Of a stretch of 64,000 nt of DNA, positions 56,357 through 64,000 are shown piece after piece (the stretch's first letter is position 1; each line of letters opens with the position of its first letter). Under the pieces are notes generated by a model. That model saw only the letters and a list, made by a program, of their open reading frames with translations. It was not told where the DNA came from and ran no database searches. Position numbers and translations under genes: made by a program. Source of the stretch: Pelotomaculum_C sp050950345 (GTDB lineage: Bacteria > Bacillota > Desulfotomaculia > Desulfotomaculales > Pelotomaculaceae); contig JBMNHK010000003.1 in NCBI GenBank assembly GCA_050950345.1, positions 186,001-250,000 on the forward strand. Direction: 5' to 3'.

Positions 56357-58282
56357 TTAATTTTCCAAGGCCTTTCCGGGCAGTCGCTTATCCCCAACAC
56401 GCCGGGTTAATTTTTCTTTGTCAAAATACTCCATAAGAGGAAGAGCATACTTGCGGGAGGTGTTTAGCAAATCTCTTAGCTCGGCAACAGTTATTTCACC
56501 TTTATCTCGCAAAGCAGCGGTTATTTTCTCGCGAGCCAAAGCCAAAATACTTTTTTCAAAGTATAGATCCTCAGAAATCTTCACCAATTCACCGGTTCTC
56601 AACAGGTATTGCAATAGTTCAAAAGCAAAAGCATCGTCAATGTTGATGCTTTTTATTATTTCGTTCCAGGCAGGTGGAAGAAAAGAAGCTTCCAGGAGTA
56701 TTTGCCTAATCCTATTAATGGCTTCACCCTGCTGCGGAGATAGACCGGAGGTAAAACCCTTGAGTGCAACCGTCTTCGCTGTAACCCTCAGCAAGCCGTC
56801 TTTCTCCATTTCCAGCAGTAATATTTGAAAAACCCTGCTATTAATAAAATGAAACATACGGGAGCGCAAATCCTCCCTGGGGTAGCCTTCTCGCAGGGGA
56901 TAATTACTATGATATGACTGCAATAGATTGGTTATATCTGCACACCAGCGCTGATATGCATCACTACTTACATAGTATCTTTTGCCGTCGCCATTAAGCA
57001 TCTTAACGCGTCCACTTTGGACAAGTTCATTTATTGCTCTTTCTGCTTCATCTTCCTTGAGACCGGTAGCAACGGCAATATCTCCCACCAGGTTTAAACT
57101 GTTGGCGTAAGACAAATACTGCTCCACCAGTTCCGCCGGGTTACCCCTTTCACGTGTGGCTAGAGCATCTAAAACATCTGCACGAAAACGCTTATGCTTG
57201 CGCCTGGGATGCGGATCAACCACTGTGCCGCCACCGATGGTATACATAGGGGAATAAGAGCGGATTACAAAACGGTCACCTTTGGCTGCCACTAGCTCAT
57301 CCTCAAGTTCCAACTGGGCATAAGCCAGGGTGCCTGCTGCCAGCTCATCCCGGTCCAACAATATAACTCTGCCCAGGGTTTCACTGGTACCGAGGTAGAA
57401 ACGCACCCTGGTCCTATTTTTCAGGGGCCGCGAAGCGTTTTTTAGCAGCAACAGTTTGATATCTATCCTGTTAGTTGGGCTCATTGTCCCCACGGCTGCT
57501 ACCACACTCCCCCTGGCAACCTGCTCCAACTCCAGTCCGGGCAGATTAACAGCCACTCTTTGCCCGGCCAGCGCTTCCTCCACTTTTTTACCGTGCACCT
57601 GGAGGGAGCGGATCCTGGAAATATGACCCTGGGGCTGGATTTCAACTGTATCACCCAAACGCAAAACACCTGATACCAGGGTACCTGTTACCACGGTGCC
57701 AAAACCGGTGATGGTAAAAACACGGTCCACAGGCAGCCTTGGCAGACCGCTAATCGACCTGGGTGTGAGCTGTGTAGACATCAGATCAATTTTTTGCAGT
57801 AGTTCCTGTATCCCCGTACCATTTGTCGCTGAGACTTTCACCAAGGGAGCTTTTTCTAAAAGAGTATCCTTTAAAAACTCATGTACATCTTCTTCAACCA
57901 GCTCTAACCATTCCTTATCCACCAAATCGATCTTCGTCAAGACTACAATCCCGTTGGTAACCTGCAGCAGTTGGAGAATATCCAGGTGTTCGCGAGTCTG
58001 AGGCATTACCCCCTCATCAGCGGCAATCACCAAAAGAACCAGATCGAAACCACCGGCACCTGCCAACATATTTTTAATAAACCTTTCATGGCCGGGTACA
58101 TCTACGATCCCGGCTTTACGACCACTGGGCAATAGTAGAGGCGCAAAGCCGAGTTCAATAGATATCCCACGTTCCTTTTCTTCCTTTAAACGGTCGGTGT
58201 CAATACCGGTTAAGACATTTACCAGCGCCGTTTTACCGTGATCAACATGACCTGCTGTACCAATGATCAGGTGTTCTACCAT
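56357..58282 (-). CDS. selB: Selenocysteine-specific elongation factor SelB
   Basis: About 641 residues from the ATG at 58282 (GGGG site eight bases upstream). The N-terminal G domain has GTAGHVDHGKTALV and VDVPGHERFIKNML. Then come EF-Tu-like domains II and III. The C-terminal ~250 residues are the winged-helix repeats that bind SECIS RNA. SelB delivers Sec-tRNA to UGA codons. It lies 18 bases after selA in one operon. Confidence 0.96.
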   Translation of the reverse strand: MVEHLIIGTAGHVDHGKTALVNVLTGIDTDRLKEEKERGISIELGFAPLLLPSGRKAGIVDVPGHERFIKNMLAGAGGFDLVLLVIAADEGVMPQTREHLDILQLLQVTNGIVVLTKIDLVDKEWLELVEEDVHEFLKDTLLEKAPLVKVSATNGTGIQELLQKIDLMSTQLTPRSISGLPRLPVDRVFTITGFGTVVTGTLVSGVLRLGDTVEIQPQGHISRIRSLQVHGKKVEEALAGQRVAVNLPGLELEQVARGSVVAAVGTMSPTNRIDIKLLLLKNASRPLKNRTRVRFYLGTSETLGRVILLDRDELAAGTLAYAQLELEDELVAAKGDRFVIRSYSPMYTIGGGTVVDPHPRRKHKRFRADVLDALATRERGNPAELVEQYLSYANSLNLVGDIAVATGLKEDEAERAINELVQSGRVKMLNGDGKRYYVSSDAYQRWCADITNLLQSYHSNYPLREGYPREDLRSRMFHFINSRVFQILLLEMEKDGLLRVTAKTVALKGFTSGLSPQQGEAINRIRQILLEASFLPPAWNEIIKSINIDDAFAFELLQYLLRTGELVKISEDLYFEKSILALAREKITAALRDKGEITVAELRDLLNTSRKYALPLMEYFDKEKLTRRVGDKRLPGKALEN

Positions 58283-58300
58283 ATACACATCCCCGGCTTC

Positions 58301-59710
58301 CTATTTAAGTGTCTTGTCTATTGTATCAACCAGAATTGGAAACTCATCCTCACCAATGGTCCGGACATCCAAAAGCAGCTTATCCTCTTGTATACGGCCT
58401 ATTACGGCAGGGTTTTCGTTTCTTAACAGCTCCTGTAACTCACTTGCTGAGATTCTGACTGGCTGTAGCGCAACAACATAAGTAGGGAGATTAGTTGTTG
58501 GCATGGCGCCGCCCCCCACTGCTGAAACATTCTCATCTATATCTATCTGAGCCCGTTTACCTGCCACCGTACGTATGAGAGAGGCCAACTCCACAGCTTT
58601 TTGTTTAAGCTGATCTAAGTTTAAGGTAAGCATTCTGAGAACAGGAATTTCGGCCATGGCTTGCGCCTCGTCCAGGTAGAGCCTCAGCGTTGCTTCCAGG
58701 GCTGCAACAGTCATTTTATCGACCCGGATAGCTCTTGTCAGCGGGTTTGTTTTCATTCTATCTATATAACTACTCTTGCCAACAATAATGCCTGCCTGCG
58801 GTCCACCCAGAAGCTTATCGCCGCTAAAGGTCACAACATCTGCCCCTGCCCTGACAGTTTCCTGGACAGTTGGCTCCCAGGGTAAGCCATACCGGCTCAA
58901 GTCGATAAAAAACCCACTACCCAGATCAGACACAACAGGTAGTTTATACTCTCGACCCAACTCAACCAGTTCACTGACCGTAATCTCCCTGGCGAATCCC
59001 ACGATACGGTAATTACTGGTATGCACATGCAGCAATAGCGCAGTATTTTCGTTTACGGCCCTGCGGTAGTCCTCCGGATAGGTCTTGTTGGTGGTGCCAA
59101 CCTCCACCAGCACAGCTCCACTTTGAGACATTACTTCCGGTATTCTAAAGGAACCGCCTATTTCAACTAATTGCCCCCTTGAAACGATGACTTCCTGCCC
59201 TCGTGCCAATGAACTCAACACTAGCAACACAGCCGCAGCATTATTATTAACTACCATGGCTGCTTCAGCGCCGGTAAGGCTGGTCAACAGCTTCTCCAGA
59301 GGCATATACCTTGAGCCTCTCTTTCCTGTTGCTAAGTCCAGTTCCAGGTTGGAATAATGCAACACCACGTCATTGACCGCCTGGCTTGCTTGCCTTCCCA
59401 GAGGCGCCCTGCCAAGGTTTGTATGCAAGATTACCCCCGTGGCGTTAATAACCCTGCGCAAGGTGGGGTATGCAGAACGTTTAACTGCGGTGATGGTCTT
59501 AAGGGCAATCATTTCCAAATAAGCTCTCCTGGTGATATTTTCGGGAGCTAAATTCTTGCCGGCTATGATAGCAGACCTCGCCTCATTTAGTGCCTCACGG
59601 ATAGCTCCCACAATAACATTATGGGGAAATGAAGACAATTCTTTCTGCACCTGCTCAAACCTGAGCACCTCATCAACAGATGGCAAAAGCCTTAATAGCT
59701 CGTTCTGCAT
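58301..59710 (-). CDS. selA: L-seryl-tRNA(Sec) selenium transferase SelA
   Basis: 469 residues from the ATG at 59710, which has a GGAGGAG site four to six bases upstream; a longer frame to 59743 lacks one. PLP fold features are present: NATGVILHTNLGRAPLG, VVSDLGSGFF and the PLP lysine in TFSGDKLLGGPQAGIIVG. It converts Ser-tRNA(Sec) to Sec-tRNA(Sec). selD is not in the window. Confidence 0.97.
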   Translation of the reverse strand: MQNELLRLLPSVDEVLRFEQVQKELSSFPHNVIVGAIREALNEARSAIIAGKNLAPENITRRAYLEMIALKTITAVKRSAYPTLRRVINATGVILHTNLGRAPLGRQASQAVNDVVLHYSNLELDLATGKRGSRYMPLEKLLTSLTGAEAAMVVNNNAAAVLLVLSSLARGQEVIVSRGQLVEIGGSFRIPEVMSQSGAVLVEVGTTNKTYPEDYRRAVNENTALLLHVHTSNYRIVGFAREITVSELVELGREYKLPVVSDLGSGFFIDLSRYGLPWEPTVQETVRAGADVVTFSGDKLLGGPQAGIIVGKSSYIDRMKTNPLTRAIRVDKMTVAALEATLRLYLDEAQAMAEIPVLRMLTLNLDQLKQKAVELASLIRTVAGKRAQIDIDENVSAVGGGAMPTTNLPTYVVALQPVRISASELQELLRNENPAVIGRIQEDKLLLDVRTIGEDEFPILVDTIDKTLK

Positions 59711-59844
59711 AGCTCCTCCATTCATAAAGGCATAATAATTCAATACAATATTTAGACTATTTTATGATTATATGGTAGTATTGTTGTAATATCAAGGCTG
59801 GGGGTATAATAACTCCCATAAACACAACGCCTTTTCAATATTAT

Positions 59845-59873
59845 TTGCAAATAAGTCAGTGGATTTGTATAAT
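59845..59873 (+). promoter_or_regulatory. SigA promoter of the purSL-purQ operon
   Basis: TTGCAA and TATAAT are exactly 17 bases apart. The 59711-60033 region otherwise holds no gene. A tandem TTGTCATAT repeat lies at 59956-59975. Confidence 0.75.
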
Positions 59874-59898
59874 TAAACTGTAACATAACCTAGCATAT

Positions 59899-59922
59899 AA
59901 ACCGCGTTACCAGCGGTTTTAT
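59899..59922 (+). terminator. Hairpin with T-run in the purSL leader
   Basis: AAACCGC and GCGGTTT pair around GTTACCA and are followed by TATTTAT. It lies about 20 bases after the predicted start of transcription, as an attenuator would. No known purine riboswitch pattern was recognised. Confidence 0.55.
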
Positions 59923-60033
59923 TTATGCTTCACTAGAGCAGGATATTGCAGCATCTTGTCATATATTTGTCATATGCTTTTAAACAGCAATTAGCCCCAT
60001 GTTTCACTGCCATTTTGATGGGAGGTCAAACAA

Positions 60034-62868
60034 TTGATTCAAGAGGTGCGTGTCATTGCTAAACCAGGTATTCCTGATAGCAAGGGCGATGAATGCCTGT
60101 ATGAGATAAACCGGACTCTTGGTATTAAAAGCGTTAAACGGGTCAGGACTGCCCGAGTGTTTCGTTTTGAAGGTATTTCTGCCGAAAAAGCCAACCTGCT
60201 CGCTGTTAAATTATTAGCTGAAGATGTATTTCAGACCTACCGGATTAACGGATCCGTATTGGAGGATGCGCCTGTTGTACTTGAGGTAGCTTATAAACCC
60301 GGCGTTATGAACCCTGAAGCAGCATCTCTAATGAAGTCAGCCTCAGATCTTGGCGTCTCCGGTTTAATTGCTGCTGATTCCAGTTGGGAATATGGTTTTT
60401 ACGGCGATGATATATCAGAAAAAGATATCGATCGCATAGTGAACAGTTTGCTGGTAAACGCCACTATTGAGTACGTAGTCAAGGAGCCACCCAAAACCCT
60501 GGTGATTAAAGGCTTGCCGGGCCATACCAGAATCATACCCATTCGCAATATGAACGACGATGAGTTGATGGCGTTGAGTCAGGACAACCTTTTCTTAAAC
60601 CTGGAGGAAATGAAGGTTGTGCAGGACTATTTCTCCAGCTTGCAAAGGGATCCCACAGACTGTGAAATTGAAATTATTGCCCAAACCTGGTCAGAACACT
60701 GTGTGCATAAAACTTTTAAGGCTAAAATCCTGGTTAATGGGCAAGAAAAGCCGCCGTTTTTGGAGCGTTTAAAAGAAGCCACTGCAAGCTGCCGGCACCC
60801 CTTGGTACTTTCTGCTTTTGTTGATAACTCCGGTGTGATGGAGTTTTATGAAGGCACAGCAATTTGCGGCAAGGTGGAAACCCATAACTCGCCTTCCGCC
60901 ATAGAACCTTACGGTGGCGCAATGACCGGCAGCGGCGGTGTCTTTCGCGACATTGTAGGAACTGGGTTAGGGGCAAAAGTGTTAGCCTCCACCGACATGT
61001 TCTGTTTTGCGCCCATCGGGATTCCCGACGCTGAAATCCCACCGGGTTGCCTTCACCCACACTACTTATTGCGGCGAGTTGTTGCAGGGGTCAAAGACTA
61101 CGGCAACAGGATGGGTATACCCACCAATAATGGGTCGGTGCACTTCCATCCTGACTTCAAAGCCAAGCCCACCGTCATAGTAGGGGCTTACGGCATACTG
61201 CCTGCAGCTTCCAGCACCAAGCGGGAACCTTACCCGGGTGATCTGGTAGTTACCGTGGGAGGCCGCACCGGTCGAGACGGTATCCACGGCGCTACTTTTT
61301 CCAGCGGCGAGATGACTGACCGGACCATGGATGTTAATGCCAGTGCTGTCCAAATCGGTCATCCCATCGAAGAAAAAAGAATGTTTGATGCTATCCTGGC
61401 GGCCCGTGATGAAGGGCTTATAAGAACCATTACCGATTGTGGCGCCGGCGGCTTTGCCTCGGCCATAGGCGAGATGGGCTCTAAAATTGGTGTAAGCATA
61501 GCTCTTGACCGGGCGCCACTGAAGTACCCTGGCCTTGCACCCTGGGAAATTTTGCTTTCGGAGAGCCAGGAAAGGATGATCCTGGCGATAGCGCCGGCCA
61601 ACCTTGAGCGACTCATGGAAATATGCAGCAATTATAATGTTGAAGCCACTGTGCTGGGTGAATTTACTGATGACAAGCGCTTTAGCGCCACTTATGAAGG
61701 GATGACCGTACTTGACCTGGAGATGGAGTTCCTGCACGACGGTTTGCCTCAGCGGATAATGACAGCTAACTGGCAACGTCCCTCTTACCCTGAACCAACG
61801 GTACCGGAAACACGGAACTGGTTCAGCTTATTCGCCAGAGTAATGAGTCACCTAAACGTTTGCTCCAAAGAGCCGATTATAAGACTTTACGATCACGGGG
61901 TGCAAGGGACCAGTGCTCTGCCGCCGTTTGCCGGGGCAAACGAAGATGGACCCAACGACACTGCCATTATTACACCCCTGCTGGGCAAACCCTACGGTAT
62001 GATCATAGCCCATGGATTGAACCCGGTTTTAAATAAGATCGATCCATATCAAGGCAGTCTCTGGGCCGCCGCAGAAGCGGTTTCAAACGCTGTTGCCGCC
62101 GGAGCAAATCCGAAAGAAATGGTGTTGATTGACAACTTTATCTGGCCTTTCCCTGATGAGGACTCTCTAGGTGCTCTAGATCTATCGGTGGATGCCTGTA
62201 TTGACTTTGTCAAGGCTACTGGTATGCCTTTTATATCTGGGAAAGACAGTCTTTCCAGCACCTATCGCGGCAAGGATGGAACGGTGATCAAAATTCCACC
62301 GGTTCTATGCATTTCTGTGTTTGGACGCATTCCTGATGTTGCCCGTACTGTTTCTGCTGATTTTAAGGAACCCGGCAACCAGATTGTTCTGATCGGTTAC
62401 CGCAATACTTCTGAAATGGCGGGCTCAGTTTATTACGATATATATGGGGTCGTGGGACAAAACTTGCCGGTGCTTAACCCGGACAAAATGATGAACGTTT
62501 TTCAAGCGGTTCACAGAGTCATTGACTCCGGCAAGCTGTTAGCCTGCCATGATATCAGTGAAGGCGGCCTTGGTACGGCACTTGCCGAAATGTGCTTCGG
62601 AGGTGCTTTAGGCGCTGCCATCACCATCCCCGGCAATGAACGACCGGAACACTTCCTGTTTAACGAAACAACAGGCTGTTTCCTGGCCGAAATCACACCC
62701 GACACTGACCTGACGGAGGTCTTTGAAACGATACCTTATAGTATCATCGGCAAGACTACCTCAGGAGGATTGCTAACGGCAGAGCAGAACGGCAACACAT
62801 TATTCACCCTAAATCTGGATGAATTGAAGGAAGCCTGGCAACGTCCGATGAAGGAGGTATTCCGTTAA
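60034..62868 (+). CDS. purL: Phosphoribosylformylglycinamidine synthase, PurS-PurL fusion
   Basis: 944 residues from a TTG start with GGGAGG eight bases upstream. Residues 1-80 and 81-160 look like two PurS-type repeats, the second starting VVLEVAYKPGVMNPEA. The PurL core follows: QTWSEHCVHKTFKA, VETHNSPSAIEPYGG, and ISGKDSLSSTYRGK. It amidates FGAR in purine synthesis, using ammonia from PurQ. Most Firmicutes have separate purS and a ~740-residue purL. It overlaps purQ by one base. Confidence 0.93.
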   Translation: MIQEVRVIAKPGIPDSKGDECLYEINRTLGIKSVKRVRTARVFRFEGISAEKANLLAVKLLAEDVFQTYRINGSVLEDAPVVLEVAYKPGVMNPEAASLMKSASDLGVSGLIAADSSWEYGFYGDDISEKDIDRIVNSLLVNATIEYVVKEPPKTLVIKGLPGHTRIIPIRNMNDDELMALSQDNLFLNLEEMKVVQDYFSSLQRDPTDCEIEIIAQTWSEHCVHKTFKAKILVNGQEKPPFLERLKEATASCRHPLVLSAFVDNSGVMEFYEGTAICGKVETHNSPSAIEPYGGAMTGSGGVFRDIVGTGLGAKVLASTDMFCFAPIGIPDAEIPPGCLHPHYLLRRVVAGVKDYGNRMGIPTNNGSVHFHPDFKAKPTVIVGAYGILPAASSTKREPYPGDLVVTVGGRTGRDGIHGATFSSGEMTDRTMDVNASAVQIGHPIEEKRMFDAILAARDEGLIRTITDCGAGGFASAIGEMGSKIGVSIALDRAPLKYPGLAPWEILLSESQERMILAIAPANLERLMEICSNYNVEATVLGEFTDDKRFSATYEGMTVLDLEMEFLHDGLPQRIMTANWQRPSYPEPTVPETRNWFSLFARVMSHLNVCSKEPIIRLYDHGVQGTSALPPFAGANEDGPNDTAIITPLLGKPYGMIIAHGLNPVLNKIDPYQGSLWAAAEAVSNAVAAGANPKEMVLIDNFIWPFPDEDSLGALDLSVDACIDFVKATGMPFISGKDSLSSTYRGKDGTVIKIPPVLCISVFGRIPDVARTVSADFKEPGNQIVLIGYRNTSEMAGSVYYDIYGVVGQNLPVLNPDKMMNVFQAVHRVIDSGKLLACHDISEGGLGTALAEMCFGGALGAAITIPGNERPEHFLFNETTGCFLAEITPDTDLTEVFETIPYSIIGKTTSGGLLTAEQNGNTLFTLNLDELKEAWQRPMKEVFR

Positions 62869-63647
62869 TGCCCAAACCACGCGTATGCATACTGAGAACA
62901 GACGGGATCAACTGTGATGAAGAAACTTTCTATGCTTTTGCTCTGGCACAGGCAGAATGCCGCATGGTCCACATCAATCAACTCAGGCGCGGTGAAGAAA
63001 ACCTGTCCTCTTACCAGATCCTGGCCTTACCCGGAGGATTTTCTTATGGTGATGATGTCCACTCAGGCAAAATCCTGGCTGTAGAGCTAACTTCCTTTTT
63101 GAAGGAACAACTGGAGGAGTTTGTTGCTGCAGGCAAACTGGTTATTGGCATTTGCAACGGCTTTCAAGTGCTGGTACGAACCGGACTGCTCCCAAACCGC
63201 CAAATCGGCAAAATCAGCGCCACTCTAATGGCTAATGACAGCCATTTCGAATGCCGCTGGGTTGACTTGCTGGTAGAACGCAGCAATTGTGTCTTCACCC
63301 ACAATTTGGAGGGGTCTATTATCAGTGTTCAGGCAGCTCACGGCGAAGGTAAATTTTATACTGACCCTGCCGTATTAAAAGATATTGAAAATGGTGGCCA
63401 GGTTGTCTTCCGCTATGCAGGAATTGATGGCAAGCCGACAGTGCTTTATCCTGCCAACCCTAACGGCTCATTAAACGCTATCGCCGGCATATGTGATCCA
63501 ACGGGAAGGATCATGGGGATGATGCCTCACCCGGAAAGGTTCGTAGAAAGAACCCAGCATCCTAACTGGCGCAGAATGCCTTTAGATACTATACCCCATG
63601 GCCTGGCCATTTTTAAGAATGCAGTGACATATGCCAGTCAAATATAG
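62868..63647 (+). CDS. purQ: Phosphoribosylformylglycinamidine synthase, glutaminase subunit PurQ
   Basis: 259 residues. The class-I glutaminase triad is visible: the Cys in VIGICNGFQVL, with His and Glu in MMPHPERFVE. It gives ammonia to PurL. Translation is coupled through the shared base of the TAATG junction. The usual purF, purM neighbours are absent within the window. Confidence 0.96.
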   Translation: MPKPRVCILRTDGINCDEETFYAFALAQAECRMVHINQLRRGEENLSSYQILALPGGFSYGDDVHSGKILAVELTSFLKEQLEEFVAAGKLVIGICNGFQVLVRTGLLPNRQIGKISATLMANDSHFECRWVDLLVERSNCVFTHNLEGSIISVQAAHGEGKFYTDPAVLKDIENGGQVVFRYAGIDGKPTVLYPANPNGSLNAIAGICDPTGRIMGMMPHPERFVERTQHPNWRRMPLDTIPHGLAIFKNAVTYASQI

Positions 63648-63676
63648 TATTTCTCGGATTATCCAGGCACAAAACA

Positions 63677-63716
63677 GGGCATTGTATACTCTGATGAGTA
63701 GACAGTGCCTTTTTTA
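63677..63716 (+). terminator. Terminator after purQ
   Basis: GGGCATTGTATACTC pairs with GAGTAGACAGTGCC (two mismatches), followed by TTTTTT. Confidence 0.8.
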
Positions 63717-63839
63717 TGTTGGAGAACATGCAAAACATGCCCGGCTAAATAGGGCATCTGCATTAAACTTATAGGATTGCAAACAATATAAAGGTGCTGC
63801 TACATAGCAAGCACTAGCCGCTTAGGAGGGGTAAAAATC

Positions 63840-64000
63840 TTGAATTGTCTATATGTGAAAATGATGGTATTTACAGTCTCCATTTTTACCTTGCTCCAGT
63901 CCTGGGCATCGGAAGCACTTTCCAACCAGGTTTGCCCTCTTAACCCGGAAAAAGTTAGAATCCTTTATTTACAAGAACCTTATATCTCGGGACATGATGT
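63840..64000 (+). CDS. Start of a secreted protein, C-terminus beyond window
   Basis: 53 codons from a TTG with AGGAGGGG eight bases upstream. The start gives a signal peptide (MNCLYVKMMVFTVSIFTLLQ, then SWASEA). After it comes a Cys-containing exported part. The rest is cut by the window edge. Function unknown. Confidence 0.6.
   Translation, partial: MNCLYVKMMVFTVSIFTLLQSWASEALSNQVCPLNPEKVRILYLQEPYISGHD

Noticed and set aside
59711..60033. Purine riboswitch upstream of purL
   Set aside because: The conserved core bases of that riboswitch class are not present.

Overview
The window comes from a spore-forming, strictly anaerobic member of the Clostridia, most like the Peptococcaceae/Desulfotomaculia. 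Evidence: sporulation or spore-associated genes (spoIID, bofC, a cwlD-type amidase, a SleB-like hydrolase, tiny hydrophobic spore-type peptides), Firmicute replication loaders (DnaI and DnaD types), Rex, [FeFe]-hydrogenase maturation genes (hydE, hydF), a selenocysteine system (selA, selB, tRNA-Sec), and a 16S rRNA with a long V1 insertion of the kind known from Desulfotomaculum. This placement is inference, not a database match.

Layout. 1-12.8 kb is one long minus-strand block: yebC, bofC, ruvCAB, queH, DUF2905, spoIID, queA, tgt, yajC, an HD protein, secD, secF, DUF5665 and a DksA/TraR protein. It joins Holliday-junction processing, queuosine tRNA modification and protein export. 13-14.7 kb holds yaaR, FliK-like and FlhB-like genes, plus a fossil resembling the right end of an IS200/IS605 element. 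14.8-20.8 kb is an rRNA operon (16S-23S-5S, minus strand, no spacer tRNA). It has a V1 insertion in 16S, an intervening sequence in 23S, a CGTC-rich repeat family at rRNA ends, and two decayed partial 5S copies.

21-35.6 kb is mixed housekeeping: cyclophilin, UPF0173 hydrolase, trxB, adk, micropeptides, tRNA-Pro(CGG), a P-loop/Asp23 fusion, a spore-type hydrolase, dnaI/dnaD, gap, a Pro-Gln-Lys tRNA array, an S1C protease, tRNA-Leu followed by an IS1182-type element, and a patatin. 35.6-42.7 kb holds ACT/UPF0210, YjbQ, Rex, and the hydE-hydF-TM1266 group behind a long leader; hydF carries a one-base frameshift. 42.8-54.9 kb holds tRNA-Sec, an MBL hydrolase, lgt, a thioredoxin-reductase-like flavoprotein lacking NADPH motifs, hisG, a beta-propeller/LysM protein, an AbrB-like regulator, an aminotransferase, cwlD and a polyprenyl synthase/UbiA pair. 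55-64 kb holds lysA, selB-selA, a purSL fusion with purQ, and the start of a secreted protein.

How the genes connect. queA, tgt and queH give three steps of queuosine synthesis and insertion. yajC, secD and secF form the Sec accessory complex. hydE, hydF, Rex and the ferredoxin-type thioredoxin reductase candidate point to hydrogen- and ferredoxin-based redox metabolism. selA, selB and tRNA-Sec make a selenoprotein system lacking only selD here.

The clearest unexplained structure is in and around the rRNA operon. One short CGTC-periodic repeat lies inside the 16S V1 loop, about 12 bases beyond the 16S 3' end, at the 23S 3' end, and next to each decayed 5S copy.
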